A DNA stretch of 64,000 nt, from contig JALLLS010000088.1 of NCBI GenBank assembly GCA_025094145.1, positions 1 through 64,000 on the forward strand, read 5' to 3'. Made by a program: the position numbers and the translations under genes. Position 1 is the first letter of the stretch. Each line of letters opens with the position of its first letter. This stretch comes from Spinellus fusiger (Eukaryota; Mucoromycota; Mucoromycetes; Mucorales; Phycomycetaceae). Of this stretch, positions 11,310 through 22,443 are shown piece after piece. The notes under the pieces are model-generated. The model was not told the origin of the DNA and ran no database searches. It saw nothing but the letters and a program-made list of their open reading frames with translations.

Positions 11310-12400
11310 GTGACGTGGGGCCTTTCCTACTTATCTATGCTACTATGCTTTTACCAAACCTCTAAGAAGATTGGGCGGTTACACCACACTATCTCACACA
11401 TCCTACAAGAGGTACTGATTATAAATACCACCATGACTGAGGCATTTCAAATTCTCGAAATGCTTCCTAACACTGTAAGAGACACAGTGAAGCATTCCGA
11501 GGAAAAAGGCTTGGTAATGCCTTCACTCAAAAGTGACCAACAAAAGAATCTAAAAGACAGAGCTCTCTAATAATTGAAAACAAAATTATAAGCAACTCCT
11601 ACCAGACTAAGGAGATCATCATGAAAAATATGGCCATCAAGGTATCAACAAAGACACTGAAGAGATATGTTGATAAAATAGGATTTTATCCATTCATTCC
11701 GGTGGTAAACCTTCCTTTTTTTTAATATAAAAAAAGTCTGGATTCTAGTAGACCAGAAAATATATCAATTGGACTCATGAAAAAGGACAGAAGATAATCT
11801 GGCTGAATAAGTCCAGAATAGAGCTCATGATCTATGACAATAATGTCAAACTCGACAGGCATATTACAGCCTTTAATCCTAGAAATTTCTTGGAAAAATG
11901 AAGTTTGGAGGTGGTGGAGTGATGGTATAGGACTACTTCAGTGGGAAGATTTTTGGGAGATAGATCGTAGTAAAGGGTATGATATCCTCCTACAAGTACA
12001 TTGATGTTTTTAGATATGTGCACTGTCATGAACTCAAGCATCTCTCTCGTAAACTCTAGAGTCAGTTACCGCTTATTAGAAGACAATAATAGACTTCATA
12101 CGAGTAAGGCAACTCGAGAATGGAAGGTAGCAAATAGCACAGTAGTGACTCTACTGGCCCTCGCAAAATGACAATTCCAATCTATTTGAGCATCATGGGT
12201 TCACCTCAAGAAGATCATTAGAAAGAACAATATAATGTATTACACTAAGGAAAATTTGGAGATGATCTTAATGTTGGAATCGGGATAGATATCTAAAGAA
12301 AATAACAGACACCCTCATGGTCAGCATGGGGCGGGGATGCCAGACAGAGATAGACACCAAATACTGATGGTATTTACTAATTAACCTTACAATAAAAACC
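11310..12400 (+). pseudogene. Decayed Tc1-like transposase of a second subfamily
   Basis: Conceptual translation in shifting frames gives the full Tc1 order. It starts with an N-terminal HTH-like region (11430-11570, MTEAFQILEMLP...), then a linker (11600-11700), a KFGGGGVMV block near 11900, a degraded WPSQSPDLNPIEH region at 12150-12200, and a C-terminus whose bases match the 41070 region (gacaccctcatggtcagcatggggcgg at 12308). Stops and frameshifts run throughout. The N-terminal half differs from the 39947 copy, so this is another subfamily. Confidence 0.7.
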
Positions 12401-12649
12401 ACTTTTATGTATTTTAGATACTATTCTATGTATCTATTGAATCTTTCATGTCTTTAGCTAATGAATTCATAAAGTTATGACACTATCAAGATAAAGTATG
12501 AAATTAAAAAAGGAAGTCTGCATTTAAACCCGTCGATTACATTCTTTTGGTCACTTTACCCTCCCAAGCTACAGTTACTTGTATAATATAAGTTGTATTA
12601 GGATAATTTACACAATAAGTTATGAACTTAATGGAATATAAATGGCCTC

Positions 12650-13330
12650 TCAAGAATAATCTGTCGGGTTCAGGTTGGGACACTGAGAGGATCAGACCTC
12701 TAAGGTGACTCTAAGGTGACTATGCTCTTTTTATTCTTTTCATTTTTAGTTATCATGCCTGTATAGCACCTGAGATTATTCGTCTGGAGAACATGACTTA
12801 CCACTGAATCTAGTGTGGTATGAAAGACAAATTCAGTACAATAGATATCTTTCATAATGTGAGTGTATTTGACACTATAGACATAGACCTCCACCACATC
12901 CAAATCTCATTCTGAGCCTCCTGTGTTTTGGTAAAGGATCTTTCTTTTTTCTTTTTTTTTTCTTTTCTTCCTTGTTCATTCTTCTTCTTATCACTCTGTT
13001 GTGGTTATTGGTGTTGATGAACTGATACCTTGACTCACCTGACAAGATTAGAATTTTATTTTTCAGTAGTCTAATAGTTATGAATCTTAGTCTGTGCAAG
13101 TGACATACATCTATGCTTATTTGTGAGTGAAGGATTCTGAATAATCCAGTAACAAAACAACCCAAGTTCTTTTATTACCCTGTTAATTGTGCTTATTGCA
13201 ACTTGGGTGTTCGTGCCCAGACAGTTTTTTTGAAACAAATACCAATAAATCCATGTTTCTGGTATCTCTAATAAAAAAAAGAATGGCTATGTAGTTTGTG
13301 TTGGAAATCACAAAAGCCTCAACTTGACGG
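12650..13330 (-). pseudogene. Decayed Tc1-like element (minus strand)
   Basis: Minus-strand translation shows ILSGESRYQFINTNNHNRVI (about 13060-13000), equivalent to IWSNESKY.LMRTNN of the 39947 copy, and a degraded SQPEPDRL (about 12680-12660) for SPDLNPIE. The N-terminal part reaches to about 13330 with further stops. Catalytic residues are lost. Confidence 0.7.
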
Positions 13331-13677
13331 GTGCTATTAACAGTTGTTTTGTATACATCAAGCCTAGAGTTTTATTCATCAGCATTCTTATAGGAATAAG
13401 GTATTATCTGTTGGTGTTAATAGAATGAGAATAGGCAATGATAGAAGGATAATAAGACGATTGAAAAGAACTAGAACATTAGGGTGCGGTTTTCAAAAAA
13501 GAAAGATAAAAAGAAAGATAAAAAAACCCAGTAGGTGGTTCTTTTGACAGTCACTTTCTGTTTCTCCTTGACACACTTTTCACCACACTGCTACTTTTTC
13601 TTTTACTCTCTCTCTCCCAAGCGGAATTTCAAACTATATCATCATTATTTTTCTACTTCTTTGTTTGCTTTGACATC

Positions 13678-14928
13678 ATGACATTCTTTCTTCCTGAATT
13701 AGAAGGACATGACGTCTACTTGCAGCCAGAGCAAGACCATGCTGTTGTCATGAAACTATTCCAGACAGCCATAGATGCCCCCAAGGAGCTCCGCTACCGA
13801 CAGTTCGAGTCCTGTAAATGGACTGCATGGAGTGTTCGTGACTATATTTACAAGAAGAAAAGTCACTCACTTCCTACCATGGCCCGTGGTCTGTTTACAG
13901 CAGAGACACATAGTACCCACCGTATAGTAGCCCGTGGCTATGACAAATTCTACAATGTCAAAGAAACACGTTGGACCCAGGCAGGTTATTCTGTTTATCA
14001 CTGACTCATGGTAGATCTTTTATTATAGTGGCCTGCCTTGGAAAAAGACACCACTGGGCCCTATGAAATCACTGCCAAAGAGAACGGCTGTATCATCTTT
14101 ATTGCTGCTCTGTCTGATTCCCAGGTCATTGTCAGCTCCAAACACTCAGTGCCTGAACCCAAAGACAACTCCACAGCCCACGGTGGTGTAGGTTATCATT
14201 GGCTCTTACAGCATCTGGCGTCTGTGGGCCAATCTCCCGCTGCAATGGCTGCTTGGCTGTGGGAGCACAATCTGACTCTGGTAGCAGAGGTAGTCAGATA
14301 AGCAGTAATAGAAAATAACAGAAAGAAAGAAAAAAGACAATCTCTTAACCCATCATGAGTCCTCCTTCTTCAGCTCTGTGATGATGCCTTTGAAGAACAT
14401 GTCCTGGCGTATCCACAGCACAGACGCGGGCTCTACTTGCATGGCGCCAATCTCAACACAGCCCAACTCCACACCCTTCCCAGCACACAAGTGCATGCCA
14501 TTGCCGTTGCCTTTGGATTATGGCCTGTGGTGTTTGAGAAGCTGGAGACCTTGGCAGAGGTCAAATCTGTGGCAGAAGAAGTAGAAGGAACAGGAATGTA
14601 CAAGGGACAGGAGGTGGAGGGTGTAGTTGTGAGGTGCATGAAACACACCACTCCATTCTTCTTCAAGATCAAGAGTGAAAAGTACCTCATGTACCGAGAA
14701 TATCGACAAGTAACCAAGGTATTTTTGTCAGGAGAGAAGGTAGAGGCCAAATATGAGTACAAAAAGACCTTTTATTATGTGCGGTGGCTTGAATGCCAAG
14801 CCAAACACCACCCAGAGTGGTTTAATACCTTTGATCAGGGAAAAGGAGTGATTGCTGCCAGAGAAAAGTTTGAAGCGTACTGGCAAAAAGGAGATTTGTC
14901 GTCTGCTTCTTTATCTCTCATGTCTTGA
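13678..14928 (+). CDS. RNL: Stand-alone tRNA-splicing RNA ligase (Trl1 ligase domain)
   Basis: ATP-dependent ligase that seals tRNA exon halves (and HAC1-type mRNA) after intron removal. Exons are 13678-13980, 14029-14289 and 14374-14928, giving 372 aa. The nucleotidyl-transferase motif I is KENG at residues 118-121 (Lys118 the expected AMP-accepting lysine), preceded by RGYDKFYNV and followed by GCIIFI; motif HGANLNTA lies near the start of exon 3. The size equals the ligase domain of fungal Trl1 (~390 aa). Translation stops at 14926 with no P-loop kinase or cyclic phosphodiesterase domain after it. From memory, Mucorales have been reported to encode this ligase separately from the end-healing domains. 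Intron 1 appears to be GC-AG (donor CAG|GCAGGT), because only that keeps frame into WPALEKD. Intron 2 is 84 nt. Both neighbours are TE relics. Confidence 0.9.
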
Positions 14929-15571
14929 TACTGCGGTTGTGTTTTTGACCATCTCTCCGTTTAGAATACTGTATTATATTTATATAAATGAGAAAAGTCT
15001 TTAAGATGTATTGAATAAGTTTCTATCTATCTATAGAATGGTAACAATAGAAAGGGTATACATGCTTCAAAGTATAAAGAACATTCACGGTACTTGTTTC
15101 TTGTTACATCGATTATTTTGTGGATGTTTCTGTACGTTGAATGATAGCGTTTGTGTTTTATCCAAATCATAAATAAAGAGACTGATTAATGACAGGACTA
15201 TCTCTAAATAATTATGTTTGTATTTAGTAAATAATACAACACTTTATATATACTTGTCAATTACCATTATTACACTGCTGAATTCCTGTCTAGTAGTAGT
15301 AGTAAGAGTAAGAGTAAGAGTAAGAGTAAAGATACCTGTTTGTACTTGACTGTGCTTCATATAGTTGGATCTAAATGCAGGCCTCATCTTACTTGTTAGT
15401 CATCTTACTTGTCAGTCATCTTATTTATCAGTAATGTGCAAATGATTAATGCTTTTTATATTATACATGTCTCTGTATTGATTTTGGATACAACACTGGG
15501 ACTATCTGCAAGCTATAGGCTGTAAGTCAACACATTAGAGATGAAGAATGTCTGATGTGAATTAGCTTCAC
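14929..15571. other. 3' flank of the ligase gene, with (AGTAAG)n repeat
   Basis: No gene seen. 15291-15329 is a short agt/agtaag tandem repeat. At 15380-15440 a cttacttgtcagtcat-like phrase recurs three times. Confidence 0.5.
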
Positions 15572-16056
15572 TTATATATTATTGATGGCTCTTATTGTTC
15601 TGGTTAAGCAACAGTCTTTGCTTCTTGCCAATATCAATAATTCTATATCTGCCTCGCCTTGGTCCATTTCTCTTTTCTCAACAGCAGTAATGATTCTTGA
15701 GATTTGGTTTAATACTTGAACCTCTTGTTCAATATCAGATTGTTCAAAACGGCTATCAAATCTTTTTATCGAGCTTGAATGCAGAGAATTCAGTGTTATT
15801 TCATAGAAAACTCCCAAAAGAGTTTCACTGTGTTGATCTGGTTTTAGTAGGAGAGTATCTGTATGAGATGGCAGCCCATCTTCATGGGTTTCTATCTGAA
15901 GATGGCTATTGTCTGGCATCTGCATTGATTGTCTAAACACTATTGTATATCAATATTCTTCTTTCTTTTCAAACTGGATAGCATTATCATTATCAATGAT
16001 AAAAGTGTGTTTGTACTCTTGCATAATCATAGATCTTGGAGACATGTTGGATCCTT
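15572..16056 (-). pseudogene. Unrecognised ORF, interrupted once
   Basis: The minus-strand frame from the ATG near 16056 runs through one internal TGA (near 15957) to a stop at 15572. The part after the stop alone gives 122 aa (from 15940). Composition is coding-like, with an acidic helical C-terminal half (QEVQVLNQISRIITAVEKRE). No family was recognised. The TGA could be a CGA codon after a C-to-T change, or the upstream part may be unrelated. It is adjacent to a MULE relic and may belong to a transposon. Confidence 0.3.
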
Positions 16057-16450
16057 GGTGAGAGTGGCTACAGACAAAGTCAATAGAAAGATAACAGGAT
16101 GGGTGCTGCTATTTGGACCACAAAATATTTTAGGGGGTATATTGTCTAAATAAGAATTAAACTGATTCACTGTAGAAATGAGAATGTTTTAGGTTTGCGA
16201 TCCAAGAACAACAAAATAATCTCTTTTTTTTTAGGTATAAATTTAAAATATTAACTCTATCGTTTGTAGAGTCTTTAAAGGACAACCATCGCTGGACCAA
16301 ATGATACAGAGTAATTAATCTAGCTAGTAACACAATAGATTAGGCGTGAAGATATAAGAGTGGTGTCGTTTTATTTTAATAAAGCTCCCTTTCTTTAAGC
16401 TTTGTTACTGTTGGTTCATATTCTTTTTTTTCCCTATTGCATAACTCCAC

Positions 16451-17850
16451 CATGTTTGACTTGGAAGAATCATCTACTTGTGATGATTTCGTAAATCTTG
16501 ATCAAGAACTCCAGTATTGAATAAACCTTGTTAATCAAGATATCGAAGAAATACAGCTTGATTCAGAAATTACTGGAACTGATATGAATGATGATATATT
16601 TGACGAAAGCTTCATCATAGAGTGTGACCTTTGGGAGAATGATGAAATATCTGAAGCAGAAGGGAATACCAATGAATACTATGAAAACTATGAAAATAGA
16701 GATTCTGCTAATGCGCTATCTACTATGGAATCATCTTCAAATCTCGATCCATTTAAAACATTTGGATTGGTACTTGAATCTGCTTATTATTTTGCAAATT
16801 AACACTTATTTGAATTTGTTAAAAGAAGATCAGATCCTAATGGAGAAGGTTCTTTCAGAAAATGTGATTTAACCTATGATAGAGAAAGGAAGCCCACCGG
16901 TACTATTATTTACCCAAAGTTGTGGTAACAGATCGTGAGCTGGCACTGATGAATGCCTTGGAATAAGTTCTTACCCAGGTTACTCATTTACTATGTCGAT
17001 GGCACATATCTATGAATGTTTTATCCAGCCTCATAAAGTATTTTCTTAGAGTTGATAAGAAAAAGAGTGACAAAATTCAAAGTGAATGGAATATTCTTAC
17101 TGAATACTTTTCGACAGAAATGAATACAACAAAAGGTTAAAAGAGTTCAAAAATAAGTTGCTGGAACTGGGCACTAACAGTAGCGGAGAGTTTTACGATC
17201 CAAGTAACTTTATGTAGTATATAGAGTCAACATAGCTTATTTACAAAGAAAGGTTTCTTCACTTGCATTTATTGAACTTGAAAAAAAAATTCTTTCAAAA
17301 TAACTAAAGTTGTATGATTGTATAGATTTATATCTGCTTGAACTGACAAAATATTGCACTTCAACTCCACACCTTCCAGGATTGAAGGTGCACATTCTCT
17401 TATGAAACGAGAGATAAGAACTAGCATTGGGGATCTAAATGTTGCATTTGAGTACATTGATAATGCTTCAATTCAACAAGTTCAAAAACTTGCTTTAGAA
17501 TCCAAAAAATCAACTAGAACACATTTAAATGGACTTTGTAAGTTTGAGATGTTTTCAAAAGTAATTTCGAAAATCCCTACTTTTGCTTTTCTTAAAGTTT
17601 ATTCCCAATTCCGTTTGTTTAAGCGTCATCAACTGTGCTAATCCCAGACATAAAATAAAGTGCTGCAGAGGTGTGTTCACTGCCACGTTGGGATTACCTT
17701 GCACATATAAAATTGAGAAGGTTATGTAGCTCACAGCAGCCTTTTCTGCTTAGATCAGATTTCAATCAACAATGTTGGCTCAGATTGCCCAAGCAGGTGA
17801 AATCTTTGACAGATTGTTTGTTACCATTGTCCAATCTCCCTATTCTCAAA
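16451..17850 (+). pseudogene. Mutator-like element (MULE) transposase relic
   Basis: Pieces in changing frames follow the MULE/FAR1 order: an acidic N-terminus (16451-16800), a FAR1-like FRKCDLTYDRERKPTG (16852-16900), VVTDRELALMNALE (16918-16960) with LCRWHI, TSRIEGAHSLMKREI followed by STGDL-like IGDL (17360-17440), and a SWIM-type GVFTATLGLPCTYKI (17672-17715). The expected central catalytic segment between the FAR1-like part and VVTDRE is missing, and there are many stops. Non-functional. A MULE identity is inferred from these motif phrases. Confidence 0.65.
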
Positions 17851-18265
17851 TATGAACTATGTATTGAAGAATTTATGAATCCAAAAGAGCAAGTAGAAAA
17901 CGGTATAGAAAGAGAAAACGAGTTCCATAAGAGATGCGAATTAATTGAAAACCACAAAGCAGAAATATTAAGAGAATGGGCCAAAATAAAGGACAAGCCT
18001 TTCACTGATGAAAGTGTAGATGAACTAAGACAAAAGTAACTATACCACAGTAAAGCATAAAATACATAGATTATAATCAAAATAATATCAAATCTAGATA
18101 TGGAGGTCGTAAGCCTCATAAACAGATTGTCATCAAAGATATCATAAGAATTTAAGACGACAGTCTTGATCTTGATATACAGCCACACAAAATTAGAAAG
18201 TATATGACCCCATAATTTATACAATTTTAAACATTATTCTTCTTTTTACCACAGAATCACATTCC
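17851..18265. other. Flank of MULE relic, partial open frame
   Basis: A frame continuing to 18039 encodes a charged helical peptide (EFHKRCELIENHKAEILREW). It may be the MULE C-terminus or an unrelated fragment. Nothing was recognised after 18040. Confidence 0.3.
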
Positions 18266-19070
18266 ATTAAGCAATCTCAAATGTCAAACGCAGAATCTTC
18301 AACTAAAAACTCTAGAGTCTATGATAAGATTAAAGAAAGAGAGTGCTGAGGTGTTTATTGGCTTAAAAAATATTTCATGAGTAGCATTTCAAAGGTTATT
18401 GGCATTAGCAAGACTACTGTCCAGAATATCATTAGTAGAATCAAGACTATTGGTTCACCTGTACCCCTGAGGACTGGAGACACGTTGTATGGTCTGATGA
18501 GTCATGGTTTGAAGTAGAAGATTACTAGGGAGAAGCCAGAGTGATTGGAAAGATTGGAGAAAGATACAATGCTGTTCATAATTTAACTACAACTAAAATA
18601 AGGGAAAGGTGGCATAATGATCTGGAGCTGTTTCTGGGCTGGTGGATTTGAGCCTTTGGTCTTTATTGATAGCACTGTAAATCTGGACGTATATATCAAA
18701 ATTATTACTGGTAAGTTACATCCTTGGTTTATGTAATTACACCAGAAAAGAGGACAGTGAGTTTCTGTTACAATAAAAGGGTGCTAGCTGTCATACTGGG
18801 GACTATGTCAAATAATGGAAAAAGCCATATCAGATTAGGGTACTTTGAGTAATAGCCCACACAAATTCCTGAATTGAGCCCAATTGAACTCATCTGGCAA
18901 GCCTAAGAAAGACAAATTGAACAAATAAGGGTATCTATTGCCAATGTTGGAAGTTTGAAGGCTCTAATTACATATGGGTTGGTGTTGAACTTGCACAACA
19001 ATAAATTCAAAGTATGACTGACAGATGCCAGACAGTTATTGATACCAAAGGTGGCCCAATAAAATATTAA
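18266..19070 (+). pseudogene. Decayed Tc1-like transposase of a third subfamily
   Basis: The pieces translate as a helix-turn-helix region (ISKVIGISKTTVQNIISRI), then DWRHVVWSDESWFEVEDY (18460-18530), GGIMIWSCFWAGGFEPL (18610-18660) and a degraded PELSPIELIWQA (18870-18905). This gives the Tc1 DDE order with frameshifts and internal stops. Its phrases differ from both other Tc1 subfamilies here. Confidence 0.7.
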
Positions 19071-19645
19071 ATAAAAACTTTCTTTATATGCATTACTATA
19101 AACAATATGTTTAACTTTGTGTTTAATTTGAGATCATTAGTATGTGTTTTGAGGTCTTAGCCTATTTATGCATAAAGCATATTCTTTCTCAGGATTTCAA
19201 AATAAAGAATTGTACCCTTTCTAATGTTGCATGGCTGTATAATTTGAAGGATCCCTCTTTTTGGGAATTAGGACTCATTTATTACTAAACTAGGAAGGTA
19301 ACGCTATCAAATATTAAGGGATTGTAGAATAGGCAGTGATGCCACACCTATTTGCATGAATGGCTATAGAAGAAGTGGAAATAGGAGGAGTTGCTAAAAA
19401 CTAGCTAGAGTGATGAAATGTTTCAGAAGGGAACTATATATAATGGCTAAGTGTACATTTCAATAATAATAATAAAGAGAGAAGTCAACACACATCTTTG
19501 ATTCAGCAAGAAGGGTGGTTTATACCCTAAGGTGAAGAATAGTTGTTGGTTCTTGCTCTGTTCCTGTTTTTTTTCTCTTTGTTTTTCTTTTTCGTTGGTC
19601 TGTCATTAGGAAGGTTGCCATTATCTGTCTTGTTGTTTCCCCACA
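19071..19645. other. Intergenic, no gene seen
   Basis: AT-rich sequence. A pyrimidine tract (19560-19600) precedes a cccacag acceptor-like sequence. Confidence 0.4.
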
Positions 19646-19646
19646 G

Positions 19647-19800
19647 GCTTTCCCTCAGAGTATCCCCTTCAGACCATCACCACCATAGTTCCTTGCAGCC
19701 GTAGAAAACTGAGTTCCCCATTTCCGATTTACAAACCCTCTCCAGTTTATACACCTAAAAGAGCAGCCAGCCTTTCCCCAAGGTCCTGTGTATCTCCATT
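19647..19800 (+). pseudogene. Possible host exon fragment beside a mariner insertion
   Basis: After ttgtttccccacag (19632-19645) the GC content rises, and one frame stays open to about 19800 with a Pro/Ser-rich peptide (SSPFPIYKPSPVYTPKRAAS). A transposon begins 35 bases later (19835). No start codon or homologue is visible. It could be an exon of a disrupted gene or chance. Confidence 0.25.
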
Positions 19801-19910
19801 TTGATCTCTCGTGCCCAAAACTACGGAATATTGATACACTACTTTCGGAAAGTATTTGCATAATTTCATAAATATTTTTTGCACACTTTTCGAAATACAA
19901 TTTTTTCAAC

Positions 19911-21146
19911 AATGAGCTTACAAATCTACTATGAAGATGGACAGGGAAATACTATCGATGAATCGGGCAATGAGCCCATATTGATGGATGTAGATAAAGA
20001 ATATTTTCCTCTTCAAAACATCGTAGACTACAGTAATTAATTGGACTTAAAACCACCTGAGAAGCCTCAGCCAAAACCCAAGGCCACCAAAAAGGATACA
20101 ACTTCTACTCCAGCACCTGTGTCTTACTACAAGAAACATGGTGATGATGTTAAAAGTCACTTTTTTCATCTGGTTTTTGAACTAGATATGACTGCAGGTA
20201 AAGCAGATAAGCAGTTGAGTATTGCTCATCGAACCGCATACGACTGGCTTGAAAGAGATCAGGAATAAATCATGAAAAATATGAACAGAGATCTCAAAGT
20301 TGAGCCAGTAGAGACCCCAAAAATGGGCCGACCAGCATTATTAAATGAAGACCATAAGAAACATCTTTCTGAAAAGTTTTTGGATCACCCTTCTGCAACG
20401 TTAGATCAAGCAATGGACAGTCTTACTGAACAGTTCAAAGACTTGAAAGTTGCCAAGACAACGGTTTACAGCTTGATGACAGAAAAGTGTGCCTTGTCAT
20501 TTAAGAAAGCACACCTTTATTCAAAGGAAAGAAACTCGCCTAAGAGTATTGAGAAAATATTTGACTGGGTTATCAGATTGAACTAAACAGACATGGATTA
20601 CAATAGTAAATGTGTGTTTATTGATGAGTCCGCTTTTCATATAAATCTGAAAAGAACCATTGCTTGGTCGAAGAAAGGAACCAGAGCAGAGGTTGTTCAG
20701 CCCACAACAAGAGCAAAAACAATAATAATTTTGGGAGCTATATCTTCTCATGGCATTATTAATGTTAAAGTAAGAGTGCCTTATACTTCTTCACCAAGAA
20801 AAAAAAGCAAACGGAGCAACCAAAATGCAGAAAACTACTGGAACAGTTACTGGTCATTACTTTAACTTTATTGCAAGCACTTTGGATGTTTTGGATCTTT
20901 ACAATGAATTTAAAGGACATTATATAATAATGGATAATGCACCTATCCACACAGCTGGAAGTATTAGCAGACTTATTGAAAGTCGTGGCTATGGATGCGT
21001 ATACCTTCCACCCTACTCTCCTGAGCTTAACCCCATTGAGCAATTTTGGTCTGTTGTGAAGAGTAAGCTTAGAAGAGAAAAGCTCTTAGAAAATGAGACG
21101 TTAAACATGAGGATCACTGAAGCATATAGCAATGTTCTTATCAGTG
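19911..21146 (+). pseudogene. Broken mariner/IS630-type transposase
   Basis: Starts MSLQIYYEDGQGN and follows the intact 438-aa protein at 33350-34666 along its length, including LDLKPPEKP, GRPALL, CVFIDESAFH, IIMDNAPIH and NPIEQFWSV, so all three catalytic acidic residues are still readable. In-frame stops occur near 20038, 20266 and 20584, with a frameshift near 20825. The C-terminus after ISDL is replaced by repeat R1. Dead, but possibly mobilisable in trans because both termini remain. Confidence 0.8.
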
Positions 21147-21371
21147 ATCTTGTTCAAAAACCCAAATAAACAAGAGGTGTGTTAAGTTGGTAAAAAAGGT
21201 ATATTTCTCAAAGACTTAATTCTTCAAAATCCAAAGACTACTTATACACTTCTTCTAAGGTATGTCTGATACAAGACTAATTTTCAATAGCATTCTCTAT
21301 AAAAAATGCACAGACAATAATCTTCTCTTCTCTAGCTTCTAGGGACAGAATCTTTCCTTATTTGCAACAAT
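21147..21371 (+). repeat. Dispersed repeat R1 inside the mariner copy
   Basis: Near-identical to the reverse complement of 1930-2147. It begins exactly where the transposase stops matching its paralogue, so it behaves as an insertion (or replacement) in the element's 3' end. Confidence 0.8.
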
Positions 21372-21566
21372 CTTAAGGGATTTTGTCGTTACTCTTCTAA
21401 ATTTGAAACATGTTTAAGTAGACATACCCTTTAATAAATTTCGCGCACTTTGTGCAAAAAGAATTTATGAAATTGTGCAAAAAGTAAAATATAAAGTGTG
21501 CGAAAATTGAAAAAAAAAGTGTGCGATTTTTTTCTGAGGTTGTGCGAATACTTTCCGAAAAAGGTG

Positions 21567-21616
21567 TATGCACAATGCGCGAATAGCTAACCACACCCAA
21601 AAAAAAATACTTTGAA
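21567..21616 (+). mobile_element. 50-bp 3' tip of LINE family A
   Basis: gcgcgaatagc.aaccacaccc..atactttgaactgta matches the 3' terminus of the LINE copies at 34915, 37229 and 41898. It abuts the right end of the mariner element, so one inserted at the edge of the other. Confidence 0.75.
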
Positions 21617-22357
21617 CTGTACTTGTATCATTAAAGTTGTGTGTACCATTAGATTTATTGATAGCATTTTTACACGTGATGCTCTCTAGCCATTCACGTG
21701 TTTTCAAAATGAAAAATAACACATAAACTATACCAAAACTTACTTCATCACCTTATAGATTCTGCCGTAAATACAAGAATATAGCAATTAGTCCAAATAT
21801 GTTGATAAAAACCAATAGCCTAGAGGTGTTGTATGCTGTTTATCTAATCAAATTTTGATTAATAACAATAGTAATAAAGAAAAAGAAAAAGAGAACTCTT
21901 TGTGATTACACTAGTTTTTATGTCAAAAACCTGTGAATCATTAGTGAGTATGGTGTAACTCGATTTACTAAACATTGACTTGCTTATTCTTTAATATGTA
22001 ATCGGATGAGATGTGTTACTATATTAAAGTGCACAAACACATACACATATTTTCAGTATATACTTTTTGCTAAGCGTCTCTACACTCATACGTCAAAAGC
22101 GAACACATTGTCCAAAGATAGTGACAGTAGTTGCTTGCCACTCAGCAATTCCATTGTATAGAGTCTTTCAGTGATTATTCTGCAAGTTAGTATTGCTATA
22201 TACAAATTATCAAAGACCATATCAATAGTAACATATGCATCCAATGAAGCAAGCATCATCTTCTTATTGAAATCTATGTTTTATATCTTTTGTCTTATTT
22301 AATAATGATAAAGTTTGATTGAACAGTATACTTTTAAAGCGGAAAACAAATGTACCT
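21617..22357. other. Upstream region of the P450 gene
   Basis: No gene seen. It contains two acgtg-core motifs (21674, 21698) of unknown meaning. Confidence 0.4.
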
Positions 22358-22371
22358 GATATAAATAAGGC
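22358..22371 (+). promoter_or_regulatory. TATA-like element of the P450 gene
   Basis: tgatataaataagg lies about 75 bases before the start codon at 22444, matching a usual TATA-to-ATG distance. Confidence 0.4.
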
Positions 22372-22443
22372 CATGGATCATGATCCTAAGTTTTTTTTCT
22401 GATTCTTCAAGCTATTGCTTATTCTTCATTTTCCCTTTTCAAA

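Larger units (their letters stand above)
19835..21568 (+). mobile_element. Degenerate mariner/IS630-type transposon
   Basis: Terminal inverted repeats tacactactttcggaaagta (left, 19835) and its near complement (right, ending 21568) are bounded by TA on both sides. The internal transposase is a paralogue of the intact one at 33350 but broken. A copy of repeat R1 (21147-21371) interrupts the 3' end of the gene. Confidence 0.8.

Noticed and set aside
15697..16153. Two overlapping plus-strand ORFs
   Set aside because: In different frames with no splice support; the minus-strand frame looks more coding-like.
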